NCBI RefSeq assembly: GCF_022410515.1
Contig: NZ_JACSDI010000001.1
Span: 434,001-498,000, forward strand
Length of the DNA: 64,000 nt
Reading direction: 5' to 3'
Source of the DNA: Shewanella cutis
Lineage (GTDB): Bacteria; Pseudomonadota; Gammaproteobacteria; Enterobacterales; Shewanellaceae
The notes under the pieces were generated by a model, which saw only the letters and a program-made list of their open reading frames with translations, was not told the origin of the DNA and ran no database searches. This document shows positions 20,821 through 30,451 of this stretch, one piece after another (the first letter of the stretch is position 1; every line of letters starts with the position of its first letter). The position numbers and the translations under genes are program-made.

Positions 20821-21201
20821 ATGAGCAAGACTGTTAAAACCTTTGCAGAAGCGGCTGGAATGACTCCAGAAGCGCGTTACGATTACCTTGTCGAACAAGT
20901 CAAACAACACAAAGTGTTATGGACGCTACAGGATCAAGATGGTTGCGTCATGCTAACCACTGAAGATGAAGACTGCATCCCAATGTGGCCAACCGAAGAA
21001 GCCGCTGACTCTTGGGCTGTCGATGATTGGAGCGAATGCCAAACTCTAGCGATTCCATACGATGAGTGGCACGAAAGATGGGTGCCAGGTATGGAAGATG
21101 ATGATCTGTTTGTCGCCGTATTCCCTGTGCAAGATGACTTAGGTGTGGTGATCCCACCCTATGAGTTAGACCAACGTCTACTCACCAAGCAAAGTCATTA
21201 A
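20821..21201 (+). CDS. DUF2750 family protein
   Basis: This is a 126-residue acidic cytoplasmic protein without signal or membrane segments. The arrangement AEARYDYLVE..., WTLQDQDGCVMLTTEDEDCIPMWP, a tryptophan-rich middle and ERWVPGMEDDDLFVAVFP matches the DUF2750 pattern as I recall it. The function of that family is unknown. I start at ATG 20821, preceded by AAGAGATATTTTC. The frame stays open 45 bases further upstream without a good start. The following membrane-protein gene is 18 bp downstream, so they probably share a transcript. Confidence 0.7.
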   Translation: MSKTVKTFAEAAGMTPEARYDYLVEQVKQHKVLWTLQDQDGCVMLTTEDEDCIPMWPTEEAADSWAVDDWSECQTLAIPYDEWHERWVPGMEDDDLFVAVFPVQDDLGVVIPPYELDQRLLTKQSH

Positions 21202-21219
21202 TTTATAAGGCGAACAATA

Positions 21220-21675
21220 ATGTCGATGAGCGAGCAGGAATCCTCTTTGGCAACGCCAGTCACGACTCCGTTGACTCAAGCCCGTTTACCTAAACGCTTA
21301 ATCGCATTGCTGTTACTCTATGTTGCAGCCTCGGTAAGCGGCTTAATCGCCAAACAAGGAGTATTGTTTTGCCTGTTGACCCTATTGATGGTGTTAGGAA
21401 TTGTCGGTCGTCAAAAGGCGGGGCTAATTATGCTAAGGGGTTATACGTTAGTACAGTTAGCATTGGTGAGTATGCTACCTGTGATCCTATACGATCCCGA
21501 TAATCTCGTGGCAGGGCCAACCACAGTACACCTTGGTCAATGGCAGGGAAAATTCCCTGACTACGTGATTTTGATAGTGTTGATCATTTTGTCTTTATTG
21601 CAGGTTTGGATCGCATTTGATAAGAAAGTCAAAGCTTGGTTTAAGCCTAAATTAAATCTCAACATTATGAATTAA
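21220..21675 (+). CDS. Small inner-membrane protein, unknown function
   Basis: This is a 151-residue protein with hydrophilic ends and about four hydrophobic helices, near residues 26-44, 46-64, 70-92 and 108-128. The C-terminus is lysine-rich (FDKKVKAWFKPKLNLN), which suggests a cytoplasmic tail. I do not recognise a family. TAAGGCG lies upstream of the ATG at 21220. It is 18 bp after the DUF2750 gene and is closed by a strong terminator. Confidence 0.65.
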   Translation: MSMSEQESSLATPVTTPLTQARLPKRLIALLLLYVAASVSGLIAKQGVLFCLLTLLMVLGIVGRQKAGLIMLRGYTLVQLALVSMLPVILYDPDNLVAGPTTVHLGQWQGKFPDYVILIVLIILSLLQVWIAFDKKVKAWFKPKLNLNIMN

Positions 21676-21712
21676 CACCAAATATCCATGCTATTTAGGT
21701 GAACATAACCAA

Positions 21713-21743
21713 CAAAAAAGCCGTCTTCTCGACGGCTTTTTTA
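21713..21743. terminator. Bidirectional terminator between membrane-protein gene and erpA
   Basis: AAAAAAGCCGTC and CGACGGCTTTTTT form a GC-rich stem flanked by A and T runs. It can serve both convergent genes. Confidence 0.92.
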
Positions 21744-21764
21744 TATGCTATATCAGCGAATTAC

Positions 21765-22115
21765 TTATACTGAGAAGCTGGCACCACAACCACAGGTGGT
21801 TGTCGCATTGGGATTTTTCACAAAGAAACGCGAACCTTCGAGGCCAGAAGTGTAATCCACTTCACCACCAACTAAATATTGTAAGCTCATGGGATCGACG
21901 ACCAATTGGACGCCTTGCTTCTCAACGGTGAAGTCGCCTTCGTTGACCTTTTCATCAAAGGTAAAGCCGTACTGAAATCCAGAACAACCACCGCCAGTAA
22001 CATACACACGTAGCTTAAGTGCAGGATTTTGCTCTTCTTCCAACAAGCCTTTTACCTTAGCGGCAGCCGCATCGGTAAATTTAATCGGCATTGTTGCATC
22101 AGCTTGATCAGTCAT
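21765..22115 (-). CDS. erpA: Iron-sulfur cluster insertion protein ErpA
   Basis: This is a 116-residue A-type carrier that delivers [4Fe-4S] and [2Fe-2S] clusters to apo-enzymes, including the isoprenoid enzymes IspG and IspH. The three ligand cysteines are present: Cys44 in [11 protein letters not shown], and Cys108 and Cys110 in [11 protein letters not shown]. The N-terminus and length fit ErpA better than IscA or SufA. The next gene upstream on this strand ends 7 bp inside the erpA start, so the two are co-transcribed. Confidence 0.94.
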   Translation of the reverse strand: MTDQADATMPIKFTDAAAAKVKGLLEEEQNPALKLRVYVTGGGCSGFQYGFTFDEKVNEGDFTVEKQGVQLVVDPMSLQYLVGGEVDYTSGLEGSRFFVKNPNATTTCGCGASFSV

Positions 22116-22914
22116 TACTACCTCTTACATCAGTTTTCTGGGGCAAATTATCCGTTACCTGACTATTTTGTTCAAGTATTACCCGCGGTTCTTTTTCACC
22201 CTGCATTAATTCAGGGACACTATAGACATGTTCTGTCTGTGAATTTTTGGTCCAACGGCTCGAAGGCACCACCACTTTGACTTTTACCTGCACAACATTA
22301 AAGCCTGCTGGTACAGTGACTTTGGTATCTATTACCTGAAAATAGCGAAAATCAAATTCGAGCTTAGAACCCGTGAGTTTGTTCACACTTAACTCAACGG
22401 ATTTGCCATCTTGCACACCAATCAAGGTCATTTCGGTACGCCCTTGAATCGCCTGTTTACGCTTTTGCAACTGAGTCAGAATCAGTTTGAAATTGTATTC
22501 ATCTGCTAAGGCACCCGGCGTCATCTCTAGTCCGTGGATGGCGATCCCTTCGGCATTATCGTCCGGCGACATGATGCTGCGATAAAAGGCTAATTCGTTC
22601 TCAAGTTCCTTTTGTTTTTTCATTTGCTGCGCAAACATATCCTGCATTTGCGCATTGGCTTCGCGCTCGACTGATAGCTCTAAATTACGAGTCGCAAGTA
22701 ACTGAGTTTGCTCTTCAAGTTCCGCGGTGACGCGTTGCAATTTACCACCGCCAATATGCTTTACGACAGGCTCGTCACTGTTAAGCACAATAAAGCTCAC
22801 CCAAGCGCCCAACAGAAATGCCACTAAGACCAACGACAATAAATACTTGGTCGATGGACGATACTTTAAATCCATGACTTGCAGCCGATTTAGCCAACGA
22901 TGATAATTTGGCAT
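22108..22914 (-). CDS. DUF6776-like membrane-anchored coiled-coil protein
   Basis: This is a 268-residue protein with one transmembrane helix near residues 24-44 ([21 protein letters not shown]). A coiled coil follows near 60-115, rich in Glu, Gln and Leu ([20 protein letters not shown]). The C-terminal soluble beta-rich domain ([13 protein letters not shown]) probably faces the periplasm. It resembles a conserved gammaproteobacterial family that I recall as DUF6776; the function is unknown. I use the ATG at 22914 (MPNYHRW). The frame continues upstream to 22974 and would run into the divergent CLC region. It overlaps erpA by 8 bp. Confidence 0.65.
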   Translation of the reverse strand: MPNYHRWLNRLQVMDLKYRPSTKYLLSLVLVAFLLGAWVSFIVLNSDEPVVKHIGGGKLQRVTAELEEQTQLLATRNLELSVEREANAQMQDMFAQQMKKQKELENELAFYRSIMSPDDNAEGIAIHGLEMTPGALADEYNFKLILTQLQKRKQAIQGRTEMTLIGVQDGKSVELSVNKLTGSKLEFDFRYFQVIDTKVTVPAGFNVVQVKVKVVVPSSRWTKNSQTEHVYSVPELMQGEKEPRVILEQNSQVTDNLPQKTDVRGSND

Positions 22915-22988
22915 TAGGTAACAGCCCCTTATATAAAATACAATCAACTCAAGAACGAGTTCGATACAATACAACTCAGGCCAACGCA

Positions 22989-24713
22989 GTGCAATTAACG
23001 ATAAATAAAGCCGCGATTGAAGACGCCATCATCACAGCGAAAAAGTACTTAACTAACGAGCTGCGAGATCATTTATCCCAAGCCAAGATCAGTGCGCAGC
23101 TTTGCTTACTGGCCTTGCTATTTGCCATCTTTGCCTCCTGCGTGATCCTGTTGTTTCGACTCTTACTCCTGTGGGCAAATCATTACACCCAAATCGAGAC
23201 GCTGGATTTTACGGGTAACATCGCCGACTGGCGAGCACTGTTGCCACTTTTCGGCGCCTTATTGATCTGGCTTGTGGCCAAACTAGGCTCAAAACGTTAC
23301 AACCGAATGGGAATTGCCTATGTATTACATAGGGTTAAATTGCATTACGGCAAAATCCCCTTGCAATCTGCTGCAGGGCAATTTTTTCAGGCTCTGTTTG
23401 CCTTAGGGACTAATTTCTCGGTGGGCCGTGAGGGCCCCGCCATTCACCTTGGCGCAGTGAGCGCCAGCGTATTAGCCGAAAAATTTAACCTTCCCGATAA
23501 TAGTGTGCGGATTATGTGTGCCAGCGGTATTGCCGCGGGGATTGCCGCCACTTTTAATGCGCCACTAGCTGCAGTGATTTTTGTGATAGAGGTGATAGTG
23601 CGCGAGTACAAAGTGCATTACTTCTTCCCGATTATGCTGTCCGCCATTTGTGGGGCGGTTTCCAGTCAACTGGTGTTTGGCAATGTGCATGAATTTGACC
23701 GTATTCAAGTAATCCATATTCCGTTGGATCACTATCCGATTTTAGCCCTTGGCGGTCTTGCATTGGGCTGTGCAGCAGCATTCTTTAATTACACCCTCAT
23801 AAAAGTCACCGCCACGGGACAAAACTGGCCACTGATTTATCGGCTCTTGCTGGCGGGCAGTATCACAACCCTGATTGGCTTAATCTTGCCGCAGGCGCTG
23901 GGCACTGGAGATTTAGCGATTAGCGAAGCCATAAGTGAGCACCCCAGTTTATTACTGTTAATTGCCCTGCTCGCTGCCAAAATTGTCGCGACTATTGCCG
24001 CAATAGGTTTAGGGATACCCGGAGGATTGATTGGCCCGCTCTATGGTATAGGCGCCTTAATCGGTGCCATCTTAGCCTTAGTCAGCGCGATGTTATTCCC
24101 TTCGATTGCGCCTTACGTTGGTCTCTATACAGTGATCGGCATGACCGCCATGATGGGCGTTTGCCTTAGTGCGCCGCTCGCGGCATTAGTTGCGCTGCTC
24201 GAAATGACTAACGATGCCAGTATTATTCTACCAGCGATGTTTGTGACTATTCCTGCCTTCTTGATTGCCTATCAAGGGTTTAAAACTAACTCCATCTTCT
24301 TCAAGCAGCTAGAGATTATGGGTTTAGGTTATAAAGTCGCCCCTGTGAATTTAGCGCTACAGAAAAAAGGTGTGCGCGCCTTGATGGATAAGCGTTTTGT
24401 TATCGTCAACAACAACGACGAGCTGCTGCTCGAAGTGTTAAAACGCGCCGAAGGTCGCCCTGTGTTAGTGCGTAACGCCGATGGAGTGATTGAAATGCTC
24501 AGCCTCGAGATGCAATCCTTTGATGACAACGTCACCCTCTCGCGCCATCCGATGCCGGGGCTGAGTGACACTAAAACCCTCGATGAGGTGTATAACTTGT
24601 TGTTGCCCAAGCGCAGCGGTGAAGTATTTATCTACCAAGACACTCCAGACAATGTGGTGGGTGTGGTCAGTTGGTCGAACCTACAACAGGAAATTCGCTC
24701 GGGCCAAGTCTAA
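22989..24713 (+). CDS. CLC-type chloride channel or H+/Cl- antiporter with CBS domains
   Basis: This 574-residue inner-membrane transporter has a hydrophobic region of about 12 helices (residues 35-445) and a cytoplasmic C-terminal CBS pair (about 455-570, MDKRFVIVNNNDELL to VVGVVSWSNLQ). Conserved CLC motifs are GREGPAIHLGA near residue 145 and LGIPGGLIGPLYG near residue 345. The first filter motif GSGIP is not seen; the region reads RMGIAYVLHRV, so ion selectivity may be unusual. I choose the GTG at 22989 (VQLTINKAA). The frame is open upstream to 22908, where it would overlap the divergent gene. Confidence 0.85.
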   Translation: MQLTINKAAIEDAIITAKKYLTNELRDHLSQAKISAQLCLLALLFAIFASCVILLFRLLLLWANHYTQIETLDFTGNIADWRALLPLFGALLIWLVAKLGSKRYNRMGIAYVLHRVKLHYGKIPLQSAAGQFFQALFALGTNFSVGREGPAIHLGAVSASVLAEKFNLPDNSVRIMCASGIAAGIAATFNAPLAAVIFVIEVIVREYKVHYFFPIMLSAICGAVSSQLVFGNVHEFDRIQVIHIPLDHYPILALGGLALGCAAAFFNYTLIKVTATGQNWPLIYRLLLAGSITTLIGLILPQALGTGDLAISEAISEHPSLLLLIALLAAKIVATIAAIGLGIPGGLIGPLYGIGALIGAILALVSAMLFPSIAPYVGLYTVIGMTAMMGVCLSAPLAALVALLEMTNDASIILPAMFVTIPAFLIAYQGFKTNSIFFKQLEIMGLGYKVAPVNLALQKKGVRALMDKRFVIVNNNDELLLEVLKRAEGRPVLVRNADGVIEMLSLEMQSFDDNVTLSRHPMPGLSDTKTLDEVYNLLLPKRSGEVFIYQDTPDNVVGVVSWSNLQQEIRSGQV

Positions 24714-24904
24714 GCCCTGCAAAGATGGGCTTAGATTCACAAAATCTTGTATTAGCTATCTAAAAAATCCATGCAAGGCCACGGCGGCTATTTCGCAGCC
24801 CCTGTGCATCTGTTACAATCGCGCCTCAGCCACCCTACATATACACCAGGGCACAAAGCGCGACATTGCACTTTTACGCCCCCTAGCAATTGGAAAACAG
24901 GCTG

Positions 24905-25924
24905 ATGAACCAGTTCGAAGGATCCCATATCCTCTCCGTAAACCAGTTAGATCTTGATTCAATCCAAACTATTTTTAATGTCGCCCACCGTATGATGCCC
25001 TATGCACTACGTGAGAAGCGCACAAAAGTGCTCGAAGGCGCCATTTTAGGTAACCTGTTTTTCGAGCCAAGTACCCGTACCCGCGTCAGTTTTGGCTGTG
25101 CCTTTAACTTACTCGGCGGCCATGTGCGTGAAACCACAGGTATGGCCTCATCGTCCTTATCAAAGGGCGAATCCCTGTACGATACCGCCCGCGTACTCTC
25201 GACCTATTCCGATGTCATAGCGATGCGCCACCCCGACTCTTATTCGGTAAAAGAGTTTGCTGAAGGTAGCCGCGTGCCAGTAATCAACGGTGGTGATGGT
25301 TCGAACGAGCACCCGACTCAAGCCCTGCTTGATTTATTCACCATTCAAAAAGAGTTAGGCCACGCTGGCCGCGGTATCGATGGCATGCATATCGCGATGG
25401 TCGGTGACTTAAAATTTGGTCGTACAGTGCATTCATTGTCGCGCTTGCTGTGCATGTACAAGAACATCAGCTTCACGCTGATTTCGCCAACTGAATTAGC
25501 AATGCCTGACTATGTGATCTCTGACATTGAAAATGCTGGCCATAGCATCAAAATAACAGACCAGCTTGAAGGCCACTTAGATAAAGCCGATATTCTTTAT
25601 CTGACCCGCATTCAAGAAGAGCGCTTCCCATCCCAGGAAGAGGCTAACAAATACCGCGGTAAATTCCGTTTGAATCGCAGTATTTATACCCAACATTGCA
25701 AATCTAACACTGTGATCATGCACCCGCTACCACGGGATTCGCGTGCGCAAGCTAATGAGTTAGATAATGATTTGAACAGCCATCCTAATCTCGCTATCTT
25801 CAGACAGGCGGACAATGGACTGCTAATTCGTATGGCACTGTTTGCATTGACACTCGGGGTTGACTCGCAACTCGAAAAATATGAGTGTCCCGTTAATTGG
25901 TATTCACGTAAAGCCGATCGTTAA
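24905..25924 (+). CDS. pyrB: Aspartate carbamoyltransferase catalytic subunit
   Basis: PyrB condenses aspartate with carbamoyl phosphate in the first committed step of pyrimidine synthesis. The 339-residue product has FFEPSTRTRVSF (carbamoyl-phosphate site) near residue 55, HPTQALLDL near residue 137 and HPLPRDSR near residue 275. I start at ATG 24905 (MNQFEGSHIL), which matches the family. An in-frame ATG five codons upstream is less likely. No pyrI regulatory-subunit gene follows, unlike E. coli. hemL lies 26 bp downstream. Confidence 0.95.
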   Translation: MNQFEGSHILSVNQLDLDSIQTIFNVAHRMMPYALREKRTKVLEGAILGNLFFEPSTRTRVSFGCAFNLLGGHVRETTGMASSSLSKGESLYDTARVLSTYSDVIAMRHPDSYSVKEFAEGSRVPVINGGDGSNEHPTQALLDLFTIQKELGHAGRGIDGMHIAMVGDLKFGRTVHSLSRLLCMYKNISFTLISPTELAMPDYVISDIENAGHSIKITDQLEGHLDKADILYLTRIQEERFPSQEEANKYRGKFRLNRSIYTQHCKSNTVIMHPLPRDSRAQANELDNDLNSHPNLAIFRQADNGLLIRMALFALTLGVDSQLEKYECPVNWYSRKADR

Positions 25925-25950
25925 TCGGCGACATACTTTAAGGACTTAAC

Positions 25951-27243
25951 ATGACCCGTTCCGAAGCGCTATTTGAACAGGCTAAAAAAACCATCCCCGG
26001 CGGTGTTAACTCTCCGGTTCGTGCATTTAACGGTGTAGGTGGTTCGCCGCTGTTTATTGAAAAAGCCGATGGCGCTTATATCTACGATGCCGATGGCAAA
26101 GCTTATATCGACTATGTCGGTTCTTGGGGCCCAATGATCCTCGGCCACAACCATCCAAAGATCCGTGAAGCCGTGTTAGCTGCGGTACACAATGGCCTGT
26201 CTTTTGGCGCGCCAACTGAGCTTGAAGTACAAATGGCCGAAAAAGTCATTGCCATGGTTCCTTCTATCGAGCAAGTCCGCATGGTCAGCTCAGGCACTGA
26301 AGCGACCATGAGTGCGATTCGCTTAGCGCGCGGTTTTACTAATCGTGACAAGATCTTAAAGTTTGAAGGTTGCTACCATGGTCACGCTGACTGCCTATTA
26401 GTTAAAGCGGGTTCTGGCGCATTAACCTTAGGCCAACCAAGCTCTCCTGGTATCCCTGAAGATTTCGCAAAGCACACCTTAACTGCCGTGTATAACGATC
26501 TGGATTCTGTACGTAACCTATTCGAGCAATATCCAACTGAGATTTCTTGCATCATCATCGAACCCGTTGCAGGTAACATGAACTGCATCCCACCTATCCC
26601 AGGCTTCCTCGAAGGTCTGCGTAGCCTGTGTGATGAGTTTGGTGCGCTGCTGATTATCGATGAAGTGATGACTGGTTTCCGTGTTTCAAAAAGCGGCGCT
26701 CAAGGTCATTATGGCGTTACACCTGACTTAACCACTCTCGGTAAAGTTATCGGTGGCGGGATGCCAGTAGGTGCATTTGGTGGTCGTAAAGATGTGATGC
26801 AGTTTATCGCACCAACAGGTCCTGTATACCAAGCAGGCACGCTTTCAGGTAACCCAATTGCAATGTCAGCGGGTCTAGCACAAATGGAAGCCCTGTGTGA
26901 AGAAGGTCTGTACGAAGCGCTGAGTGCTAAAACTAAGCGCATCGCTGAAGGCTTTAAAGCGGCGGCGGATAAGCACGGCATCCCAATGGCAATCAACTAT
27001 GTTGGCGGTATGTTCGGCTTCTTCTTTACCGAGCAAGAGCACATCACGCGCTTCGACCAAGTGACTAAGTGCAATATTGAGCACTTCCGTACTTTCTACC
27101 ACGGCATGTTAGATGAAGGTGTTTACTTAGCACCAAGTGCCTATGAAGCAGGCTTCCTGTCGATGGCCCATGGTGAAGAAGAACTGCGCCTTACACTTGA
27201 AGCTGCCGACCGTGTCTTCGCTCGCATGAAAGCGGCAAACTAA
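25951..27243 (+). CDS. hemL: Glutamate-1-semialdehyde 2,1-aminomutase
   Basis: This is a PLP enzyme that converts glutamate-1-semialdehyde to 5-aminolevulinate for haem and sirohaem. The 430-residue product has [11 protein letters not shown] at the N-terminus, [14 protein letters not shown] near residue 120, IDEVMTGFR near residue 237, and the PLP lysine Lys265 in [17 protein letters not shown]. Length is normal. AAGGAC upstream supports the ATG at 25951. It lies 26 bp after pyrB and is closed by a terminator, so the pair may be co-transcribed. Confidence 0.97.
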   Translation: MTRSEALFEQAKKTIPGGVNSPVRAFNGVGGSPLFIEKADGAYIYDADGKAYIDYVGSWGPMILGHNHPKIREAVLAAVHNGLSFGAPTELEVQMAEKVIAMVPSIEQVRMVSSGTEATMSAIRLARGFTNRDKILKFEGCYHGHADCLLVKAGSGALTLGQPSSPGIPEDFAKHTLTAVYNDLDSVRNLFEQYPTEISCIIIEPVAGNMNCIPPIPGFLEGLRSLCDEFGALLIIDEVMTGFRVSKSGAQGHYGVTPDLTTLGKVIGGGMPVGAFGGRKDVMQFIAPTGPVYQAGTLSGNPIAMSAGLAQMEALCEEGLYEALSAKTKRIAEGFKAAADKHGIPMAINYVGGMFGFFFTEQEHITRFDQVTKCNIEHFRTFYHGMLDEGVYLAPSAYEAGFLSMAHGEEELRLTLEAADRVFARMKAAN

Positions 27244-27259
27244 GTATTTCATTAAAATC

Positions 27260-27285
27260 AAGGGACGCATTAGCGTCCCTTTTTA
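27260..27285 (+). terminator. Terminator after hemL
   Basis: AGGGACGC pairs with GCGTCCCT across an ATTA loop and is followed by TTTT. Confidence 0.9.
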
Positions 27286-28046
27286 TTTAGTTGCCTATTT
27301 GACGTGTTTCGCGCGGTCGATAACTATCGGATTGTTCCAAACCTACAACTGGACTTAAATCAAATCGGCACGACTAAAATGCTGGTAAGGTTAAGGTGAT
27401 ATGCTCAACAACTACGCTCGAATTGTTCAATACCCAAAGTGATCAACTGTTTATCACTGAATATCCACCAAACTAATCAGCCTAAAAGTAAGAGAGTCCG
27501 GAACACAAAAGTCATTTTGCGTTATCCTCAAAATACAACATCCAGTGTCTAAACCATTTAAGAGAAGCAAAATACTGTTCACTATGCACTCGCTCTATAT
27601 TTTGACTTAGCCAAGTCGGTGGCATGAGAGCATAATCCATATTGGTAACGGTAATTAACTAATTACTCTAGCATTCTATTTGTGCCTTTGATTTTTGCTG
27701 TATTTTCTCGATAAGGGAAAATTAATTGCAGGATCGATAAAATCACTGCTTAGACTTTAATCGTAGATTTTACTTTACAGTCGCCCTCCGAACAGGCTGA
27801 ATCAACATAAAAATTCAAACAAACACAAAAATTCAGCATTTTACACCAACACAAGCCAACCAATCTCGAGATCTGCATCACAAAGCGACAGAAAACTGAG
27901 TTACAGCTAACAGTTGCGTTATTCTCGCCATTATGTTCTGATCCGCACGCGCTAACACGGCAAGCTTAATTTAGCCTTGATAACGCCACTCAATAGCTCG
28001 CCTTTGGGCCTGCCACAACATTAAAACAGCAGTTGGAATTGCAGTT
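27286..28046. other. Long gene-free stretch upstream of nhaD
   Basis: About 760 bp with many stops in all frames and no convincing reading frame, repeat or hairpin. It is the upstream region of nhaD, so a Na+- or pH-responsive promoter may lie here. It is long for this otherwise compact window and could hold a small RNA or a decayed gene, but I see no positive evidence for either. Confidence 0.4.
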
Positions 28047-29294
28047 ATGTTATATACCTTTCTGATCATACTGGCGGTGCTCGCATTGCTCAGTATTATT
28101 TTCGAAGAAGTTACCCACCTTAATAAAGCAAAAACCACCTTATTCTTTGGCTGTATTTCATGGGTAGCGCTGTTTATGGCTGCTGGTGATCCTAGTCATG
28201 AGGAATTAGTTGGGCATCAACTCAATGAGAACTTGCTTGAAATTGCTACACTATGGTTGTTTTTAATGTCGACCATGACCTTTGTGGCTTATCTTAACGC
28301 TAAAGGTATGATCCAAATTATGGTACAGAAGCTGTTTCCACAGCAGGTTTCTGTGCGAATTTTAATGCTCCAAGTCGGCCTGTTTTCACTCGTACTCTCA
28401 GCATTTTGTGATAACGTCACCGCAACTCTGGTTTCTTTAGGCTTGCTAACTACCTTCAAACTCGATAAACAAATGCGCCGCAGAATGGCAGTATTGATTA
28501 TTTTCGCGGTGAACTCTGGTGGTGTTGCATTAATCACGGGGGACGTAACCACCCTGATGATCTTTTTAGCTGGTCACGTACATATCTCTGAGCTATTGAT
28601 GTTATTTATCCCCTCGGCAGTGAGTGTTATTTTATTAGCATCACTCTTTTCCCTAAAAGCTGAAGGCATAGTCTCAACAACCCCAATTAAACATAGTTAT
28701 CAAACGGTTGATCTATTAATTGCCCTCGTGTTCTTCTGCACGATTTTAATGACCATGCTGCTGAACATTTTGTTCGGGATCCCACCCGTACTGACCTTCT
28801 TAACGGGTCTATCAATTATGTTCTTGATCGGCCACACCATCCGTAGTGATAAAGAAGAAATCAAGATCCTTGAGTACATCCGCCAGGTAGAATACGACAC
28901 CCTGTTGTTCTTCTTAGGAATTTTACTACTGGTTGGTATGCTTAAAGAAATCGGCACCTTAGATATGCTAACCACAGCATATGCCCAATTTAATCCAAAT
29001 ATTTCTAACTTTGTCACTGGTTTAGGTTCAGCCCTTATCGATAACGTGCCGCTAACTGCAGCCCTGTTAAAAGCAGAGCCAGTACTCAGCACACCAGAAT
29101 GGTTAGGCTTAACCTATAGCGTGGGTGTCGGTGGTTCATTATTAGTCATTGGTTCAGCTGCGGGTATCGTGGCCATGAGCAAAGTAAAAGAGCTAACCTT
29201 TGTAAGCTACCTAAAATATGTGCCAGCCCTATTCCTGTGTTATTGCGTAGGTTATGGCTTAACCTTACTCCTCGCTTATAACTTCTTCGCTTAA
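28047..29294 (+). CDS. nhaD: Na+/H+ antiporter, NhaD type
   Basis: This 415-residue inner-membrane protein has about 11-12 hydrophobic helices and belongs to the ion-transporter superfamily. NhaD exchanges Na+ (or Li+) for protons and supports salt and alkaline tolerance. The family-specific stretches CDNVTATLVSLGLL near residue 113, NSGGVALITGDVTTLMI near residue 157, and SALIDNVPLTAALL near residue 330 are present. They form two inverted repeats with paired D-N motifs. Length is typical. It is preceded by a long empty region and followed by a bidirectional terminator. Confidence 0.9.
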   Translation: MLYTFLIILAVLALLSIIFEEVTHLNKAKTTLFFGCISWVALFMAAGDPSHEELVGHQLNENLLEIATLWLFLMSTMTFVAYLNAKGMIQIMVQKLFPQQVSVRILMLQVGLFSLVLSAFCDNVTATLVSLGLLTTFKLDKQMRRRMAVLIIFAVNSGGVALITGDVTTLMIFLAGHVHISELLMLFIPSAVSVILLASLFSLKAEGIVSTTPIKHSYQTVDLLIALVFFCTILMTMLLNILFGIPPVLTFLTGLSIMFLIGHTIRSDKEEIKILEYIRQVEYDTLLFFLGILLLVGMLKEIGTLDMLTTAYAQFNPNISNFVTGLGSALIDNVPLTAALLKAEPVLSTPEWLGLTYSVGVGGSLLVIGSAAGIVAMSKVKELTFVSYLKYVPALFLCYCVGYGLTLLLAYNFFA

Positions 29295-29310
29295 TCTTTA
29301 AAGATAAATA

Positions 29311-29333
29311 AAAGGCGCCACCTGGCGCCTTTT
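29311..29333. terminator. Bidirectional terminator between nhaD and the exeA-gspB operon
   Basis: AAAGGCGCCA and TGGCGCCTTT form a perfect 10-bp stem with a two-base loop, with A and T runs on either side. Confidence 0.9.
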
Positions 29334-29350
29334 GTCATTAAGTACATGGT

Positions 29351-30451
29351 CTAAATCGCCGGAACCCTAAATTGCGTTCCTTGAATGTCTAAAACGACAT
29401 CCCTCGGGCGAATAGCAATAATCTTCAATTTGGCAGCGATCATATCGCCTTCCTGTAACTCTGCGCCATCAACGTTCAGCCAACGTTGGCTCGCATCGGT
29501 TGAATAAACGTGGGCTACAATATTAAATTCAGGCACTTGTAACTGCAGTCCAGCCGGCAGTTGCCCGTATTTGGGAATATCGTCGTTTTCGGTTTTAGGG
29601 ATAGGGTCAAGCTTAGGCTCAGTAACGGGTACTTTTGCTGCTTTGCCATATTCAACATCTTTAAGTGCATCTTGGAAAGTCGCAACCAGTTCATCATCTT
29701 GACGACTCTGCGCCGTATTTAATCCCACATCAACGGCTGCCGCATTAACTTGTTGACGTAGCGCCTCAAGTGTCGCTAAACCTTGACCATTCGCGTTAGC
29801 TCCTAACATGATTGGCTCTGGTTCGGCGGCCTCTTGAGGTTCAATCATATTTTCCATTGATGATTGTTGACGAACTGTCTCATCCAAAGCCACCGAGGTG
29901 GCGAGATAATCATCGTAACTAGGATCCGTAGTAGCAGGATTCGCTGACAACGTCTGAGCCGAACTTATGTTTGAGTTAACATAGCCTTGCATGCTTAACG
30001 GCTGCTCATTTAAAACCTGCTCCCTGGGTAAAGCGACTTTTCCTGCTAATCGAAATCCAGCAGTTCCTCTTGCATCTTGAGGGTGTGTATCAGGTGAAAC
30101 CTCTGGCTCAGAAGTCGCACTTGTCGATAGCTCTCTGTTAGTCTGATTAACTACTGCATCAGAGCCCGTCTTTGAAGCGTGTGCAGCTATCACGGCCCCC
30201 TGATACGTATTGCTCTTATGAGCATCATTGGCCTTCAAAACAGCCATTGAACTTGACTGTTGCCAATTCGCAATCCCCCATGCTCCCCCCACACCGAGAG
30301 CAATCGCGACAGCGAGCAACGACAATTTAGCAACAGGAAACGCAGCCTTTCGTGGCGTAGGATAACTCGCCCTTGGCGTTAATACCGCATCAGGTAAAGC
30401 TGAAGATTGCTGCTGTTTATTACGGGTTACCGCGTCGAGTAAAATGGACAT
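29351..30451 (-). CDS. exeB: Type II secretion assembly protein GspB/ExeB
   Basis: ExeB works with ExeA to assemble the type II secretion secretin through the peptidoglycan. The 366-residue product has a short cytoplasmic N-terminus (MSILLDAVTRNKQQQ), one transmembrane helix near residues 40-62, a long low-complexity linker, and a C-terminal GspB domain from about residue 285 (LQVPEFNIVAHVYSTDASQR, then DVVLDIQGTQFRVP). Its start overlaps the exeA stop by one base (TAATG), so translation is coupled. The main gsp operon is not in this window. Confidence 0.88.
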   Translation of the reverse strand: MSILLDAVTRNKQQQSSALPDAVLTPRASYPTPRKAAFPVAKLSLLAVAIALGVGGAWGIANWQQSSSMAVLKANDAHKSNTYQGAVIAAHASKTGSDAVVNQTNRELSTSATSEPEVSPDTHPQDARGTAGFRLAGKVALPREQVLNEQPLSMQGYVNSNISSAQTLSANPATTDPSYDDYLATSVALDETVRQQSSMENMIEPQEAAEPEPIMLGANANGQGLATLEALRQQVNAAAVDVGLNTAQSRQDDELVATFQDALKDVEYGKAAKVPVTEPKLDPIPKTENDDIPKYGQLPAGLQLQVPEFNIVAHVYSTDASQRWLNVDGAELQEGDMIAAKLKIIAIRPRDVVLDIQGTQFRVPAI

